Shown here: piece after piece, positions 25,142 to 36,389 of the stretch | How positions within the stretch are numbered: the stretch's first letter is position 1 | Layout of the letters: every line of letters begins with the position of its first letter | Source: Protula sp. h YS-2021 | Lineage: Eukaryota > Annelida > Polychaeta > Sabellida > Serpulidae | Assembly (NCBI GenBank): GCA_949752745.1 | Contig: OX457029.1 | Coordinates: 48,042,228 to 48,106,227, forward strand | Reading direction: 5' to 3' | DNA length: 64,000 nucleotides | Notes under the pieces: generated by a model | Database searches by the model: none | What the model was told of the DNA's origin: nothing | The model's input: only the letters and a program-made list of their open reading frames with translations | Program-made: the position numbers and the translations under genes

Positions 25142-25923
25142 GTCTGAGTAACAGCTAAATGAAAGCAAGACTGAATTCATGATTTTGAGAAATAGGAACC
25201 AAAAGAGTAAATTCTCTCTAAATGCCGGGGGTAGTGTCATAGTTCCAGCCCCTGTGGCAAAGAACCTTAGAGTCTATTTAGACCAAGAACTCTCATTTGA
25301 AATGCATATGGTTAACATATGCAAATCGTGCTACATACAGCTTAGTGCCATCCATAAAGTTTGCAAGCTTATAGACGAAGCTACAACATATACCCTATGT
25401 CACGCGTTAGTGTTGTAAAAATTCGACTATTGCAACAGCACATTCTGTGCTTTACCGGTACGCCTTACGTAAAACTGCAGAAGCTGATGAATCTAACAGT
25501 TCCTGATACCATATTGACTACGAAATTCTCTTAATGGTTATAAATGTGTAGATGGAGAGTCTCCAAAATATCTAGGCGAATTACTTGAGCCATACATGCC
25601 AGCAACAACATTTAGATCTCAAAATGTAATGAGACTTGCAGAGCCTAAGTCTAATGTCAAAACCTAAGGTTATCCTGATTTCTCTATTTACTCTCCTAGA
25701 TTGTGGAATAGTGCACCATAAGAGCTTCGAAAGGCTAAAATACCCAAGTTTTTAACTCTTGTCTTAAAACATTTCTATTTAAAAAGGCATGTAGTGTATA
25801 AGGTTTACACATCTTTTAAGTCCACATCTTTTTTTCTTTATAATGATTAGATAGTTAAATAATTTTGTTTGAAGTCTTTATTGTACCGATATGATGCAGC
25901 TTAGACTAAAAAGTGTAGTACGT

Positions 25924-25970
<47 letters not shown>
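25142..25970 (+). mobile_element. 5'-truncated non-LTR retrotransposon (LINE) fragment
   Basis: This is the C-terminal end of a LINE reverse-transcriptase protein: NESKTEFMILRNRN, then KNLRVYLDQELSFEMH, then after a stop KFDYCNST, and later SPKYLGELLEP and SPRLWNSAP. The order matches the RT thumb and C-terminal part of the LINE at 40225-43195 (NLGVTRDSSL, SRLDYCNS, SPQYLSEFLIP). It is interrupted by several stops. It ends in a (TAA)n tract at 25926-25967, the same kind of tail as that LINE. It is a dead, heavily 5'-truncated copy. Confidence 0.8.
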
Positions 25971-25971
<1 letters not shown>

Positions 25972-26312
25972 AACTCGATTATTCCACAAAATATTAAATA
26001 GACAGGATCAGCAATAGGATAAACCTGAAATTCAAAGTTATAAAAGACATGTTTTGCACATTTATTTCCTAATTTTAATGTCTGTTCTATAGAAAATAAA
26101 CTCCAGTTAAGCCCCTCTAAGAAATAGTCAAATTGTGAAAAGACTTTGCATAAAAATTGAAAACATCGTCATCGTTGTTTGGTTTTACTTCAATGATCAT
26201 ATGTTTTATTATTTATCCATGTTAAAAAGGCAGTTTTTACTTTTTACTTTTATTTGTTTCTGTTATTACAAAGGTATCAGCGACAAAATCACAAAACACA
26301 TTCAACGTTTTG

Positions 26313-26626
26313 TGGACAATTAAGTGTTTATTTGTTAATTGTGTTGAAACATCTTTTTGTTCCCGCCTCCCTGTCTGCGGGAGTGGGGCACACTACCTGC
26401 TTGCTGGCGGCGAACGCGATAGCAGGCCGAATTATGGCCTCTATGTTTATTTTACAGATGTTCTTGCCTGCATGCTCACTCCTGAGTAATCCCCTAGCAG
26501 CAGGCACCGAGCCCCTCACACGCCCCCTCTGTCTATGTAAACCCCGTCTCATCGCCAGTGTGACAGATCACACCAACTAGCTTGCTGGCGGCGAACGCAT
26601 TAGAACCCCAAAATCGGATTGCTTTT
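26313..26626 (+). repeat. Left flanking direct repeat of the DIRS-like element
   Basis: It begins 'tggacaattaagtgttta' and ends near 'aatcggattgctttt'. It matches 30408-30723 nearly base for base. Within it, CTTGCTGGCGGCGAACGC occurs twice (26400 and 26581), each placed after a short inverted or symmetric segment ('cccgcctccctgtctgcggg' and 'gtgacagatcacac'). The GC-rich composition stands out against the AT-rich surroundings. Confidence 0.9.
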
Positions 26627-26913
26627 AACACTAACAAGTTTTTAAAAAAATGTATGTTTTTTATGAACTTATTTCTTCCTGTGAAATAAAATAAAGTTGT
26701 AAAAATATACTGGGATAAAATGATTCTGTGACGAAATAATAAGCGTGACTAAGAGTTTTATTGTGACGAAATCAAATAACGAGCAAAATTGGATAGTTGA
26801 TAGGAAATTGTGACGAAAACAATAACTGTGTCTATGGTGACAATTTACTGTCGGAAAGCGAGAATTTCTTTTTCTTTTCTTTGTGCTTTAGCAAATAATT
26901 AAACAGAAAAAAA

Positions 26914-27900
26914 ATGGAAGCAAACATTGAGCAGTTTACTAGCTACTTGCTCGAACGTAAGGTACGCCAAAGTACGATCGATAAGCTTATTAAGGAGGAA
27001 TTGGATGACCTCTAGCTGCTGGCGGAAACAGACTCTAGTTCAATCGCAAAGCTTAAATTAACCACGGGTCAAACTATCGCGCTGATCAAAGTTATACAGC
27101 AGCTTAAATGGCCAGACGACGGGAATTCAACAGCGTCTGACAGCATTCCCGCGGAGAAAGCTGGGACACTCCCGTCTGCTTCCCCAGCAACAGCCACAAC
27201 GCTTAGAGACCAGAATATAGAGGATCTCCTTAAGTCAGTACAGGGGGCAGACAATGTACTGCAACAAGCACAAGCCGGCGAAACGACACACGACCCATGG
27301 CTCGATGGCCGCCCTGCAGGTACGGTAAAAGCCCTACTCGTGCAAGATTTTTGTGGACTCGTCCTAGCCCCACACGAGGAGGACATCATACAACTCGGTA
27401 ACGCTCGCATCCTCACACAGCCTCGCGCGCCTAAGCCTAGTCCCACTGACATCTCCGTTTCACAATACCTTGTTGGTGCTTCGCGCATCCTGGCCCAACT
27501 GTTACGCTCCGGGCAACTCCCGTGCACACTACCGGCGATATTAGGGCACCTCAAGTACCTGATAAATATGGGAGAGTACATGCAAACATACCCTCGTGAG
27601 CGCGTCATGTTGCTAGACCAGGAGTATCGCATCCAACAAGCAGCCGGATAAATTACATGGGGTGAGGATAGTTTTCACCTCGGTCTCAAATACCTGTCGT
27701 CGGACAAGGGTCCACGCACACGACCCACCCGTAACGCCCCAATGGCACCCCGCATAAAAGCACCTATCGACTCCGCTAGTGGTTCCGAAATTTGCAAAAA
27801 CTTCCAAACAACTAAGGGGTGCCTGTACCGCGACTGTAAATCTGCTCATGTCTGCATTATCCAGGGTTGCCATAAACGGCACCCCGAGCACAAGCACTGA
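26914..27900 (+). pseudogene. DIRS-like gag, two in-frame stops
   Basis: One frame runs from the ATG at 26914 to the stop at 27898-27900 (328 codons), broken by TAG at 27013 and TAA at 27649. The N-terminus (MEANIEQFTSYLLERK, then KLTTGQTIALIKVIQQL) looks like a SAM-type helical domain, as inference from pattern. The middle (GLVLAPHEEDIIQLGNARIL, SRILAQLLRSGQLP) is unassigned. The C-terminus has a Cys-rich finger: C-x8-C-x4-C-x3-H at 27796-27862, followed by C-x4-C-x3-H. It would be the nucleocapsid-like protein of the element. Confidence 0.7.
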
Positions 27901-27933
27901 GTTGGAAGCGTCTCTAGCCCGCTTAAAGATAAC

Positions 27934-29500
27934 ATGGACACATGGCTTACAGAACTGCCAAACGACCCCGATCTCGTCTTTCTGGCTAACGGAATTTCAG
28001 AAGGTTTTGACATTATAACAAACGGTGTACCTCTTACGAAAGTTAACCTCCCGAATAGCAAAAAAGCTGAGACAGTGTATCGTACAAAAGTTGAAGAACA
28101 AATCCAGAAGGAAATCGACATAGGAAGATATGTAAAAGTTGATTATGAACCAGAAATAGTTAGCCCAATTTCATGCGTTGTAAAAGAAGATGGTTCCATT
28201 CGCCTCATTCACGACTGCTCCCAACCCGACGGCCTAAGTTTAAACAGTCATGCGAATCCTGAACACTTTTGTTACGGTAGACTCTGCTGTTAATATGATC
28301 GATAAAGGCTGGTACATGCCGAAAGTGGACCTTAAAAATGCTTATCGGCACGCTGCGATTAGCATAGACTCGAGGCGAGCTACGGGGCTAAAATGGCGCT
28401 TCAGGGAAGATAAAGATTATACGTACTTAGTAGACACTCGTTTACCCTTCGGTGCGTCCCTGAGCGTGGGAGCTTGTCATAAAATTACCCAGTCCGTCGT
28501 TCGAATGATGAATCGCCGGGGATTACAGGCCATAATTTGTTTCCTAGACGACTTCTTCATATGCGCAGCAACAGAACAAGAATGTAGACAAGCGATGGAC
28601 ATATTGCTCCAACTCCTACAGAACCTGGGCTTTACAATAAGCTGGGATAAGTGTGTCTCCCCCTCCAAAAACATCACTTTTCTAGGTATTAACATTGACT
28701 CGGAATCCGGAAGAATTTCCATCCCCAATCAGAAGCTCACGGACGTCGTTCGTACCCTTTGGGAGTGGGGAAGCAAAAACAGAACCGCTACAAAGGGTGA
28801 ATTTCAGGTGCTTATAGGTCGCCTAAACTGGGTTGTGTCGGTTATCCATTCAGTGAGACTCGCCCTTCGCCGGCTCATTGACCAGATGAGCAAACTTAGA
28901 AAGCAGAATCATCGCGCTCGCGTCTCCCGCGATTTAAAGCTGTCGCTAAAGGCTATTCTCGATTTATGCATTTACTTCAATGGCACGTCCTGTTTTCTCC
29001 GCAAGGCGAGGCCCGAAGCTGCATACATTGTGACGGATTCCAGCGGCGTTGCTGGGGCAGCGGCCCTAGTTAAGGAATCACGCGTTACCGATTGGCTATA
29101 TACACGCTGGGCGAGCGATTTTAAGGAACTTAATACTGCACATATTAACATAAAGGAACTGGCTGCGGCTGCGCTAGCAATCCATAGATGGGGCCCCACC
29201 CTGTGTAACTCGGTTGTTCTGCTATATACGGATAACACAACAACTCTCCATGCACTAAATAGATTCGCCATTCGGAATATGCAAGGCAGTGACATTCTGA
29301 GGGACATGCTAATAACTTGTGCCATTTTCAATATTCGGATACGAGCAAAGTATATTTCTACAAATAACAATAAACTTGCCGACTCAATTAGCCGTTTACA
29401 TTTGCTACCCCACGCAACGTACGTGGCACACCGAGTGCACATGGAAAAAATGTCGAATAATATGTCACAAGCGTCGTTTAATTTCATTATACAGGAGTAG
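27934..29500 (+). pseudogene. DIRS-like reverse transcriptase-RNase H, one frameshift
   Basis: The first part (27934-28293) carries EIVSPISCVVKEDGSIRLIHD. After a one-base shift near 28255-28280 the frame at 28250-29500 continues with MPKVDLKNAYRHAAI (first catalytic Asp), LPFGASLSVGACHKI, ICFLDDFFI (paired Asp of the palm), ITFLGINID, and an RNase H-like part with YIVTDSSGVAGAAA, INIKELAAAALAIHRW and LLYTDNTTTLHALN. Catalytic residues of both enzymes appear intact, so the frameshift is the main damage. The LDD-type palm motif and the fused RNase H are typical of DIRS/Ngaro elements. Confidence 0.88.
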
Positions 29501-30197
29501 TTCAGCAAGAGGCCATACTGGATGGCGAATTAAGAGCTTATCGTCGTGCTGCGTTCTCAGAAGCGACCAAGTCTGCCTACAGGACCCACAGAGATACGTT
29601 CTTGCGGTTTTGCGCCTACTACAGATATACACCCGTGCCCGCGAGCAAGATAACTGTCGCCCGTTTTAGTGCCCTTTTGGCAAGAACGCTGAGACCACAG
29701 TCCATACGGTATTATTTAGCAGGAATACGCGTGCTCCACCTGGAGCTTGGATATCCAAGCCCTACGGACGACAATTTCGTCCTATCAACGACGCTAAAAG
29801 GCATTGTCCACACCAAAGGTACGCAACCCAAGCAGAAACCGCCAATCACAATTGCTATTCTACAACGTCTGCACAACGTCCTAACACTTCAAGACTCGTT
29901 TCAGTGTTGTTTTTGGGCTGCATGCCTAGTGGCTTTCTTTTGTTAATTTCGAAAATCAACCCTCCTCACAAGGTCCATCTTGACAGCAACGCCCCCCTAT
30001 TCTCCTTCCGCAAAGGTGCCAGCACTGTCCCCTTGACACACAGTCTTTTTGTCAACACACTGCGTACCCTACTCACCCAAGTCGGTCTCAAAGCAGAGGA
30101 CTACAGTGGGCATTCGTTTCGACGGGGTGGTGCATCGTTTCCCTTTTCGTGTGGCTTACCAACCTGCGTAAGACTTGTTCTAAAATCATCGCGTTAA
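29491..30197 (+). pseudogene. DIRS-like tyrosine recombinase, stop and frameshift
   Basis: It starts in another frame from the end of RT, with EAILDGELRAYRRAAFSEAT as a core-binding-like start, then TKSAYRTHRDTFLRFCAYY and LRPQSIRYYLAGIRVLHLEL. A stop at 29944 interrupts the box I region, where FRKSTLLT follows with the catalytic Arg. The homology then changes frame to 30197 with YSGHSFRRGGASF, the H-x-x-R of box II. The C-terminal Tyr region is not intact; only scraps such as IPLD-like text remain near 30270. In an active element this enzyme would insert the circular cDNA. Confidence 0.85.
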
Positions 30198-30407
30198 AAA
30201 TGGGTTCACATTAAACCTTACCAAAAGAAATTTGTGCGACCACTACTTTCCTCAATAACAATTGGGATCCTTTGGACAGTAAATTTGAATTGTGTTAAAA
30301 ATTGTATGCATGTACCAGTTGATTTAACACGAGATAAATCATGATCCCAATCGCAGTCGTTTTATTTTTAAGCAGCTAGAGACGCTTGCAAAATATCAAG
30401 AGTTTAA

Positions 30408-30723
30408 TGGACAATTAAGTGTTTATTTGTTAATTGTGTTTAAACATCTTTTTGTTCCCGCCTCCCTGTCTGCGGGAGTGGGGGCACACTACCTGCTTGC
30501 TGGCGGCGAACGCGATAGCAGGCCGAATTATGGCCTCTATGTTTATTTTACAGATGTTCTTGCCTGCATGCTCACTCCTGAGTAATCCCCTAGCAGCAGG
30601 CACTGAGTAACTCACACGCCCCCCTCTGTCTATTTAAACCCCGTCTCATCTCCGGTGTGACAGATCACACCAACTAGCTTGCTGGCGGCGAATGCATTAG
30701 AACGCAAAAATCGGACTGCTTTT
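30408..30723 (+). repeat. Right flanking direct repeat of the DIRS-like element
   Basis: It matches 26313-26626, including both CTTGCTGGCGGC-containing segments (30496 and 30679). Differences are few (for example 'gcacactacc' preceded by one extra g, and 'actgagtaactcacacg' in place of 'accgagcccctcacacg'). The low divergence between the flanking repeats suggests a fairly young insertion compared with the number of coding lesions. Confidence 0.9.
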
Positions 30724-32914
30724 GTTCTTTCTGGGGAACACAAATATAATAGCTACTCATAAAAATATGCTTGATTCAATCTCCCTCAAGTAACAAAAAA
30801 CATTGTGCGCTTTCCATCGTCACATAACAAATAAATTGGGTACCTCGCTTCTGAAAGAGTGGCGTGATGGAGTGATACCAAGGAAAAACTTAATATAAAA
30901 CCAGCTATTTTGTGCTTCCTTTTTTAAAATTACAAATCGGCTACATAACACGACACCGACTAAACTAACCAAGCAACAGTAAAACACACTAATAACTGAG
31001 CTAATTCTAAGCTTTCTCAAAAGCATTTTCAATTACAGCTTACCGTTGAAAGGCGAAATTTTCAGTATTTGACTGAGAAATATTAATAATAAATTCCTCC
31101 CTTCGAGCAGAATTTAAAAAACTTTTCCAGAAAGTTTAATGTTTCTTCACGGACATGTGTTATTTCAAAGATCTTGAAATATTTTAGAAACCGTTTTGCT
31201 AGTTCAAAGCCTTTTCAGATAAAGGTACAGCTAGTAACAAATAGAAACCATCACTTCCTCTAAATCCCCCCATAATTGTGTATTGTAAAATTTGTTGGTT
31301 TGAAGACTAAAACATTTAGATGAGAAACAGGAACAGTGATGGACCACTGTCAAGAGAAATTGAAAAAAAAACACCCTCACATTTTCAATATTAATAATAC
31401 AGTGACTTGGCAAGTGTTAATACTTGAGCAATCCATCACACTAAATTGTCCGTGAACACACAAAATGTCATTATCAGGACGGTGAAGAACAATGAGCAAT
31501 ATTTAGCAGGAACTAAATATTTGTCTAGAAAACATTTGTACACTACCTGAAAAGTATGTACACAGCTCTATTCACCAGCATATTCAAGTTCCAAAATAAT
31601 TAAAATAGCAACACACGCTCATCGTGATGACATCGTACACCAAAAGGTGAAGTACATGGCTTTTGGATAAAAACATAAATTTCATTGCAGTCACTGGAAA
31701 ATAATGTAGTGTTTTTACGCTCTTTTTGAGTTTACACATTTCAACGTAATTCTTTAAAATTTTGTTTATGGATTGGAGCATGTGCCGCATTTGTCATAGC
31801 ACATATAGTTGATTTTCAATGAACTCGTTTTTTTTTGTATTTTACTGACCAAATAATCGTGATTGTTAGTTTAACATTTGTGATGTGTCAATTCGTAGTT
31901 TTAATAGTGTTCTAATGATCCCCACGCTGTTCTTGGTTTTAAGGAACTTGATATTGTTTATGTGATATGACACAATAAAATAGGAACTTCATCAGGTACT
32001 TATCTCCTTTTCTTGATTGTCGGACTGCCGCGCCAGTTATAGCAACACATACATCCGTTGCTCCATTTCTATAACAGGCATCGGAACAATCTGTTCGATT
32101 TTAGCGAAAATTTTTTTGCCATATCTGGTTACTTATAACAACGAGAGCCTTACGTAAAACATTTTGGCTTTCAAAGGCAACCGGAACGTGTAGTACACAA
32201 TGCATTCATTTTTATGCATTCCACATATTCATAAATACTTTCAATGCTAATTTTGTGTCCGCCATTTTTACTTCGGATGACAAAAATTGGAATTTTAAAT
32301 AAATCATTATTGCTCTCATGAATAAGTAAGTTATATCAAATTTTATCCAATTTATAATTGCTTCTTGTGGATGTGAGATTCAATCTATGAACACATGAAC
32401 AGGAGAACTGATATAGTCATGATTTTAATAAAAAATATCTAAAAACTACCTTAAAATGCAAAGGCAACTCAAGCCGCAAAAGTGACCAATCCATTTAAAA
32501 ATAAAGAAATTTTGCGATATAAAACTACTTGATAGTTTATTCGTCAAAACGCAAAGAGTAACGCATTCGTGAAATGAGGAGCAGCTTCTTTTAATAGAGC
32601 AAAATAGTAACGTGATAGTGACGCGATAGTAATGACATGTTTGTGACTTTTGAGAAAAATCACGAAAACTGGAAAATATCTTTGTATTTCTCTGATATAC
32701 CGCTCTGTCGTGAAATCAATGCATTTAAGGTTTTATTTTAATATGTTCGGTAGGATAAAGCTACTTTTCATCTATATTCAGAAGTGTTTTGAGCTGACAG
32801 TACCATGATTAAACCGGCTCGAGCACATCTTGGCACATCTTGGCACACGATCGGAGACAGGATCAGCGTCATGACAACAAGAAATGTGGAGATGGTGGTT
32901 GATATTGAATTGAA
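30724..32914. other. AT-rich intergenic DNA, no gene recognised
   Basis: Only short frames without domain motifs are present. No terminal repeats or RNA genes were recognised. A short duplicated phrase, 'gagcacatcttggcacatct', lies at about 32820. This stretch separates the DIRS-like element from the next LINE. Confidence 0.5.
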
Positions 32915-35900
32915 ATCATCAAAAAGAATATGCTTTAAATAACTATCAAATGTTTCATATCATACGAACAGAGAGGAGAGAGGCGGTGGTGTAGCACTCT
33001 ACGTTAGGAAGGACTTGGAATGTGTGAAAATAGAAAAATTTTCATGCATTAAAGAAAATTTGTTTGAGTCTATATCAGTCAAAATTACAATTAGTGGAGG
33101 GAAAAATATTATTGTTACATGTATGTATAGAACACCAAGTTTGTGTATAGAAAATCTTACAAGCTTTCTGGAGGGTATATTCAGAAGTTTTAAGAACAAA
33201 GTTCTTTATATTTGCGGTGACTTTAATATAAACCTTTTGAAAGATGACACCCACAATTTCTCTAAAAATTTCTTAGATACTATGTATACCAATGGTCTTT
33301 TCCCAATGATAAATAGGCCTACACGTATTACATCTTTTTCGGCTACCCTAATTGATAACATTTTTACGAATAGCTTTTCCATGGATAGTATTAGTGGAAT
33401 ACTGTGTAATGACATAACTGACCACTTGCCCATTTTTAGCTCTGTTTTACACAAAGGTCTGTCGAATTCAACCTGCAAAAAATTTAAGTACACCCGTCCT
33501 CTTAATGAAAAAAATTTAGAGTACTTTCATTCAGAATTGATAAAGGTAGACTGGAGGGTAGTTAAGTCAGAAAATGATGTAAATAAAGCCTATGATGAGT
33601 TTATAACAATAATCAGAGATTTGTTGGATAGATGTATCCCCCTTAAAAAGGTTCTCATTACCTCAAAAGACTATAATAAACCTTGGATATCGCATAGCTT
33701 AGTGAATGCATGTCATAAAAAGAATCACTTGTATAAAATTTTCATAACAAGTAAATCAGCTGTAAATGAAGCTAAATACAAACGTTATAAAAATAAACTT
33801 ACTTCAGTACTAAGATATTGCGAAAGGAAATATTATTCTGAATTGTTAGTAAATAATAGAAACAATGTAAGAGAAACTTGGAATATTCTCAACAAGGTCA
33901 TTAAAAAGGGTAAAAATTATGACCCTATACCAGATAGATGCTTCAAGGATAACAGAGAAGTGGTTAATGGGGTAGAAAATATCGCCCAAGAATTTAACAA
34001 ATTTTTGTGGGTATTGGCCCAAAATTAGCATCCAAAATTCCAAATGTAAAGGATGTTACTTTCTTAGATTCCTTAGATAAAAAAATCAGTCATCCTTTTT
34101 TATTCACCCTGTTGATCAAAATGAAGTGATAAGGGTTGTAGCAAACCTGCAAAATAAGGCATCAAAACACTATAATGGTTTATCAATGAAACTAGTAAAA
34201 AATATTATTCATCTTATCAGCTTACCTTTTAGCCATATTTGTAATCTTTCTTTTTCCTCTGGTGTTTTCCCAGACGGTATGAAAATCGCGAAAGTATTGC
34301 CATTGTTTAAAAATGGTGATAAAAAGTGTCTTAATAACTATAGGCCTGTATCTCTTCTCCCTCAGTTTTCCAAAGTTTTAGAAAAATTATTCGAGGAAAG
34401 GTTACAAAAGTTTGTCGGTAAGCACGAAATTCTTACAAATAGTCAATATGGCTTTCGATCATCTAGATCGACTAATCTTGCATTGATAGAACTTATCGAA
34501 GAAATCAGTAACTCTTTAGACCAAAAGAAGCACACCATTGGCGTTTTTATTGATCTTCGCAAAGCTTTCTACACTTTGGATCATAGCATATTGTTACAAA
34601 AATTGGAAAATTATGGTGTCCGGGGTTTGGGTCTCAAATGGTTATATAGTTATTTGAAAAATAGAAAGCAATTTGTACAAATAGATGATACTGTTTCATC
34701 GCTGTCGGACATAGTTTGTGGAGTGCCTCAGGGATCTATATTAGGACCATTGTTATTTATTATATATATTAATGATATCTGTAACGTCTCTGAAATTTTG
34801 AGATTCATTTTGTTTGCAGATGATACGACTATTTTTAAAAGCGGTGAGAACTTGAACGATTTAACCTCCTTGATCAGTGAGGAATTATGTAAATTGCAGA
34901 CATGGTTCAATGTAAACAAGCTTTCGTTAAATGTCGAAAAAACTAATTATATTGTGTTTATCAATCATAGAGATCTCGTGACAGATTCATGTAATGTATC
35001 TATTAATCGCCAGCCAATTGGAAGAGTACAAAGTACTAAATTTCTGGGTGTTATAATTGATGAAAAACTAAGCTGGAACGAACAAATAACCAGAGTATCA
35101 GAAAAATTATCCAAATCACTCGCGATCATGTATAACGTTAAACCGTTAATAGATAAATCTTCATTATTGTCAATTTACAACTCACTGTTCTTGCCGTATC
35201 TAACCCACTGCTGTGAAGTGTGGGGAAATACTCACGAAACTAAGACTCAAATACTGTATACAAAGCAAAAAAAAAGCAATCAGAATAATAAATAATGTTG
35301 GCTTTTATGACCATACCAATCCGTTATTTATAAGTTGTAATCTCCTAAAATTTGTTGATCTTGTCAAATTAAGAACTGTAGGTATTGTTTATAAAGCAAG
35401 TCGATCACTGTTACCCATTAATTTGGTGAAATATTTTGAAAAGAATATAACAAATTACAGCACCAGACAAGTTGCTAACTTCAAAACAAATCGTGTACGA
35501 ACTAGTTTGAAATCACATTGTGTGTCCATCACTGGTGTAAAAACTTGTAACTCATTACCAGCTAACAGAAGATCATGTCGATCTATTTCCAGTTTTAAAT
35601 GTCATTTAAAAAAGTATGTTCTCTTGTCGTATGAAGATGTTAATTAGCTGTTAATCTGCACGAACATAGTCTTTCAAACATAGCATTTCCAAAGTAGTAT
35701 TATTCGCATTGAATATTTTGATATTGTTCCGTAACGTTGTAAAGGTGAGCTCTTAGTAAAAGTTATTGCAACTACTAGCTTCACCCTTCTAATTTTTTTA
35801 TGTACTCGTTAAGTGTTACCTTAAAATACCGTTTTTCTACCATGTGCTATATATATATATATTTTTTTTTGTTTATATGTATTTTGCATGTATTGTACTG

Positions 35901-35950
35901 AGATAAAAAAATTAGAATAAACTACAATCAATGAATCAATCAATCAATAT
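32915..35950 (+). mobile_element. 5'-truncated non-LTR retrotransposon (LINE), about 3 kb, with target-site duplication
   Basis: It carries an endonuclease and a reverse transcriptase in the order of the Jockey/CR1 group of LINEs. The 5' end is cut inside the endonuclease domain. The 3' UTR contains a poly-pyrimidine-like AT run at 35850 and ends 'ttagaataaac' followed by (AATC)n at 35929-35948. The 12-base 'atattgaattga' is present before the element (32902-32913) and after it (35947-35958), with partial similarity beyond, and fits a target-site duplication. A minus-strand copy of the same family lies at 59932-60822. Confidence 0.88.
32950..35647 (+). pseudogene. LINE ORF2: endonuclease-reverse transcriptase, three frameshifts
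   Basis: The endonuclease part shows RRGGGVALYVRKD, LYICGDFNINLLKDD and DITDHLPIFS. The frame breaks at about 34003 and again near 34096, both at T-runs. The reverse transcriptase follows in 34126-35295: NYRPVSLLPQFSKVLEK, QYGFRSSRST, VFIDLRKAF (first Asp), GVPQGSILGPLLF and LFADDTTIF (Asp pair). It then shifts at the A-run near 35266 to the frame ending at 35647, with SRSLLPINLVKYF. All RT catalytic Asp residues remain. The three single-base lesions at homopolymers suggest a recently inactivated copy. Confidence 0.88.
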
Positions 35951-36389
35951 TGAATTGAGGTAATCAGAAAGGACGTGGCATGGGAACGCTATCGAAGGTT
36001 TTTTGGGGATTGCGGGACTGTTGCCATTATTTGTTACTGTTACATAGCATTTCGCGCCTAATTGTGCGGGATCATTAGGGGATTGATCTTTTTGCTGCTA
36101 TCCCCAAAAAAGCTGATAAAAGAGGCATATAAACAAATAATAAACAATATATGGTAAACAGAGAGCTAGCTTCATACGTTCATTTAAAGAACTGTTATTA
36201 TCTAAATAAACATTATGGTGTTGGCTGTAACAGTGATTTGGTGATTATAACAGAGATTTCAATTAATCTTTTTAAAATATTCTCAATAAGAAAGTCATTC
36301 AGCTATTACACATTGCTGCCTTCAAAGCAATGGTTTATTCAACAGAATTATTAGCTAATTTATTACCTTGTTACTTTATGTTCATAGAC

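Larger units (their letters stand above)
26313..30723 (+). mobile_element. DIRS-order (Ngaro/PAT-like) tyrosine-recombinase retrotransposon, decayed
   Basis: Direct repeats of about 315 bases (26313-26626 and 30408-30723) flank gag-like, RT-RNase H and tyrosine-recombinase reading frames in that order. This set, with a recombinase in place of an integrase, defines the DIRS order. Direct rather than inverted flanking repeats fit the Ngaro/PAT branch, whose repeats are split. No methyltransferase domain was seen. Gag has two in-frame stops, RT has one frameshift, and the recombinase has a stop, a frameshift and a lost C-terminus, so the copy cannot move by itself. It sits between the two IgSF genes. 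Confidence 0.85.

Noticed and set aside
27069..27632. 187-codon minus-strand frame
   Set aside because: It is antisense to the gag frame of the DIRS-like element, which has the Cys/His finger and the matching neighbours. The minus-strand frame has no motif.
28972..29508. 178-codon minus-strand frame
   Set aside because: It is antisense to the RNase H part of the DIRS-like reverse-transcriptase frame.
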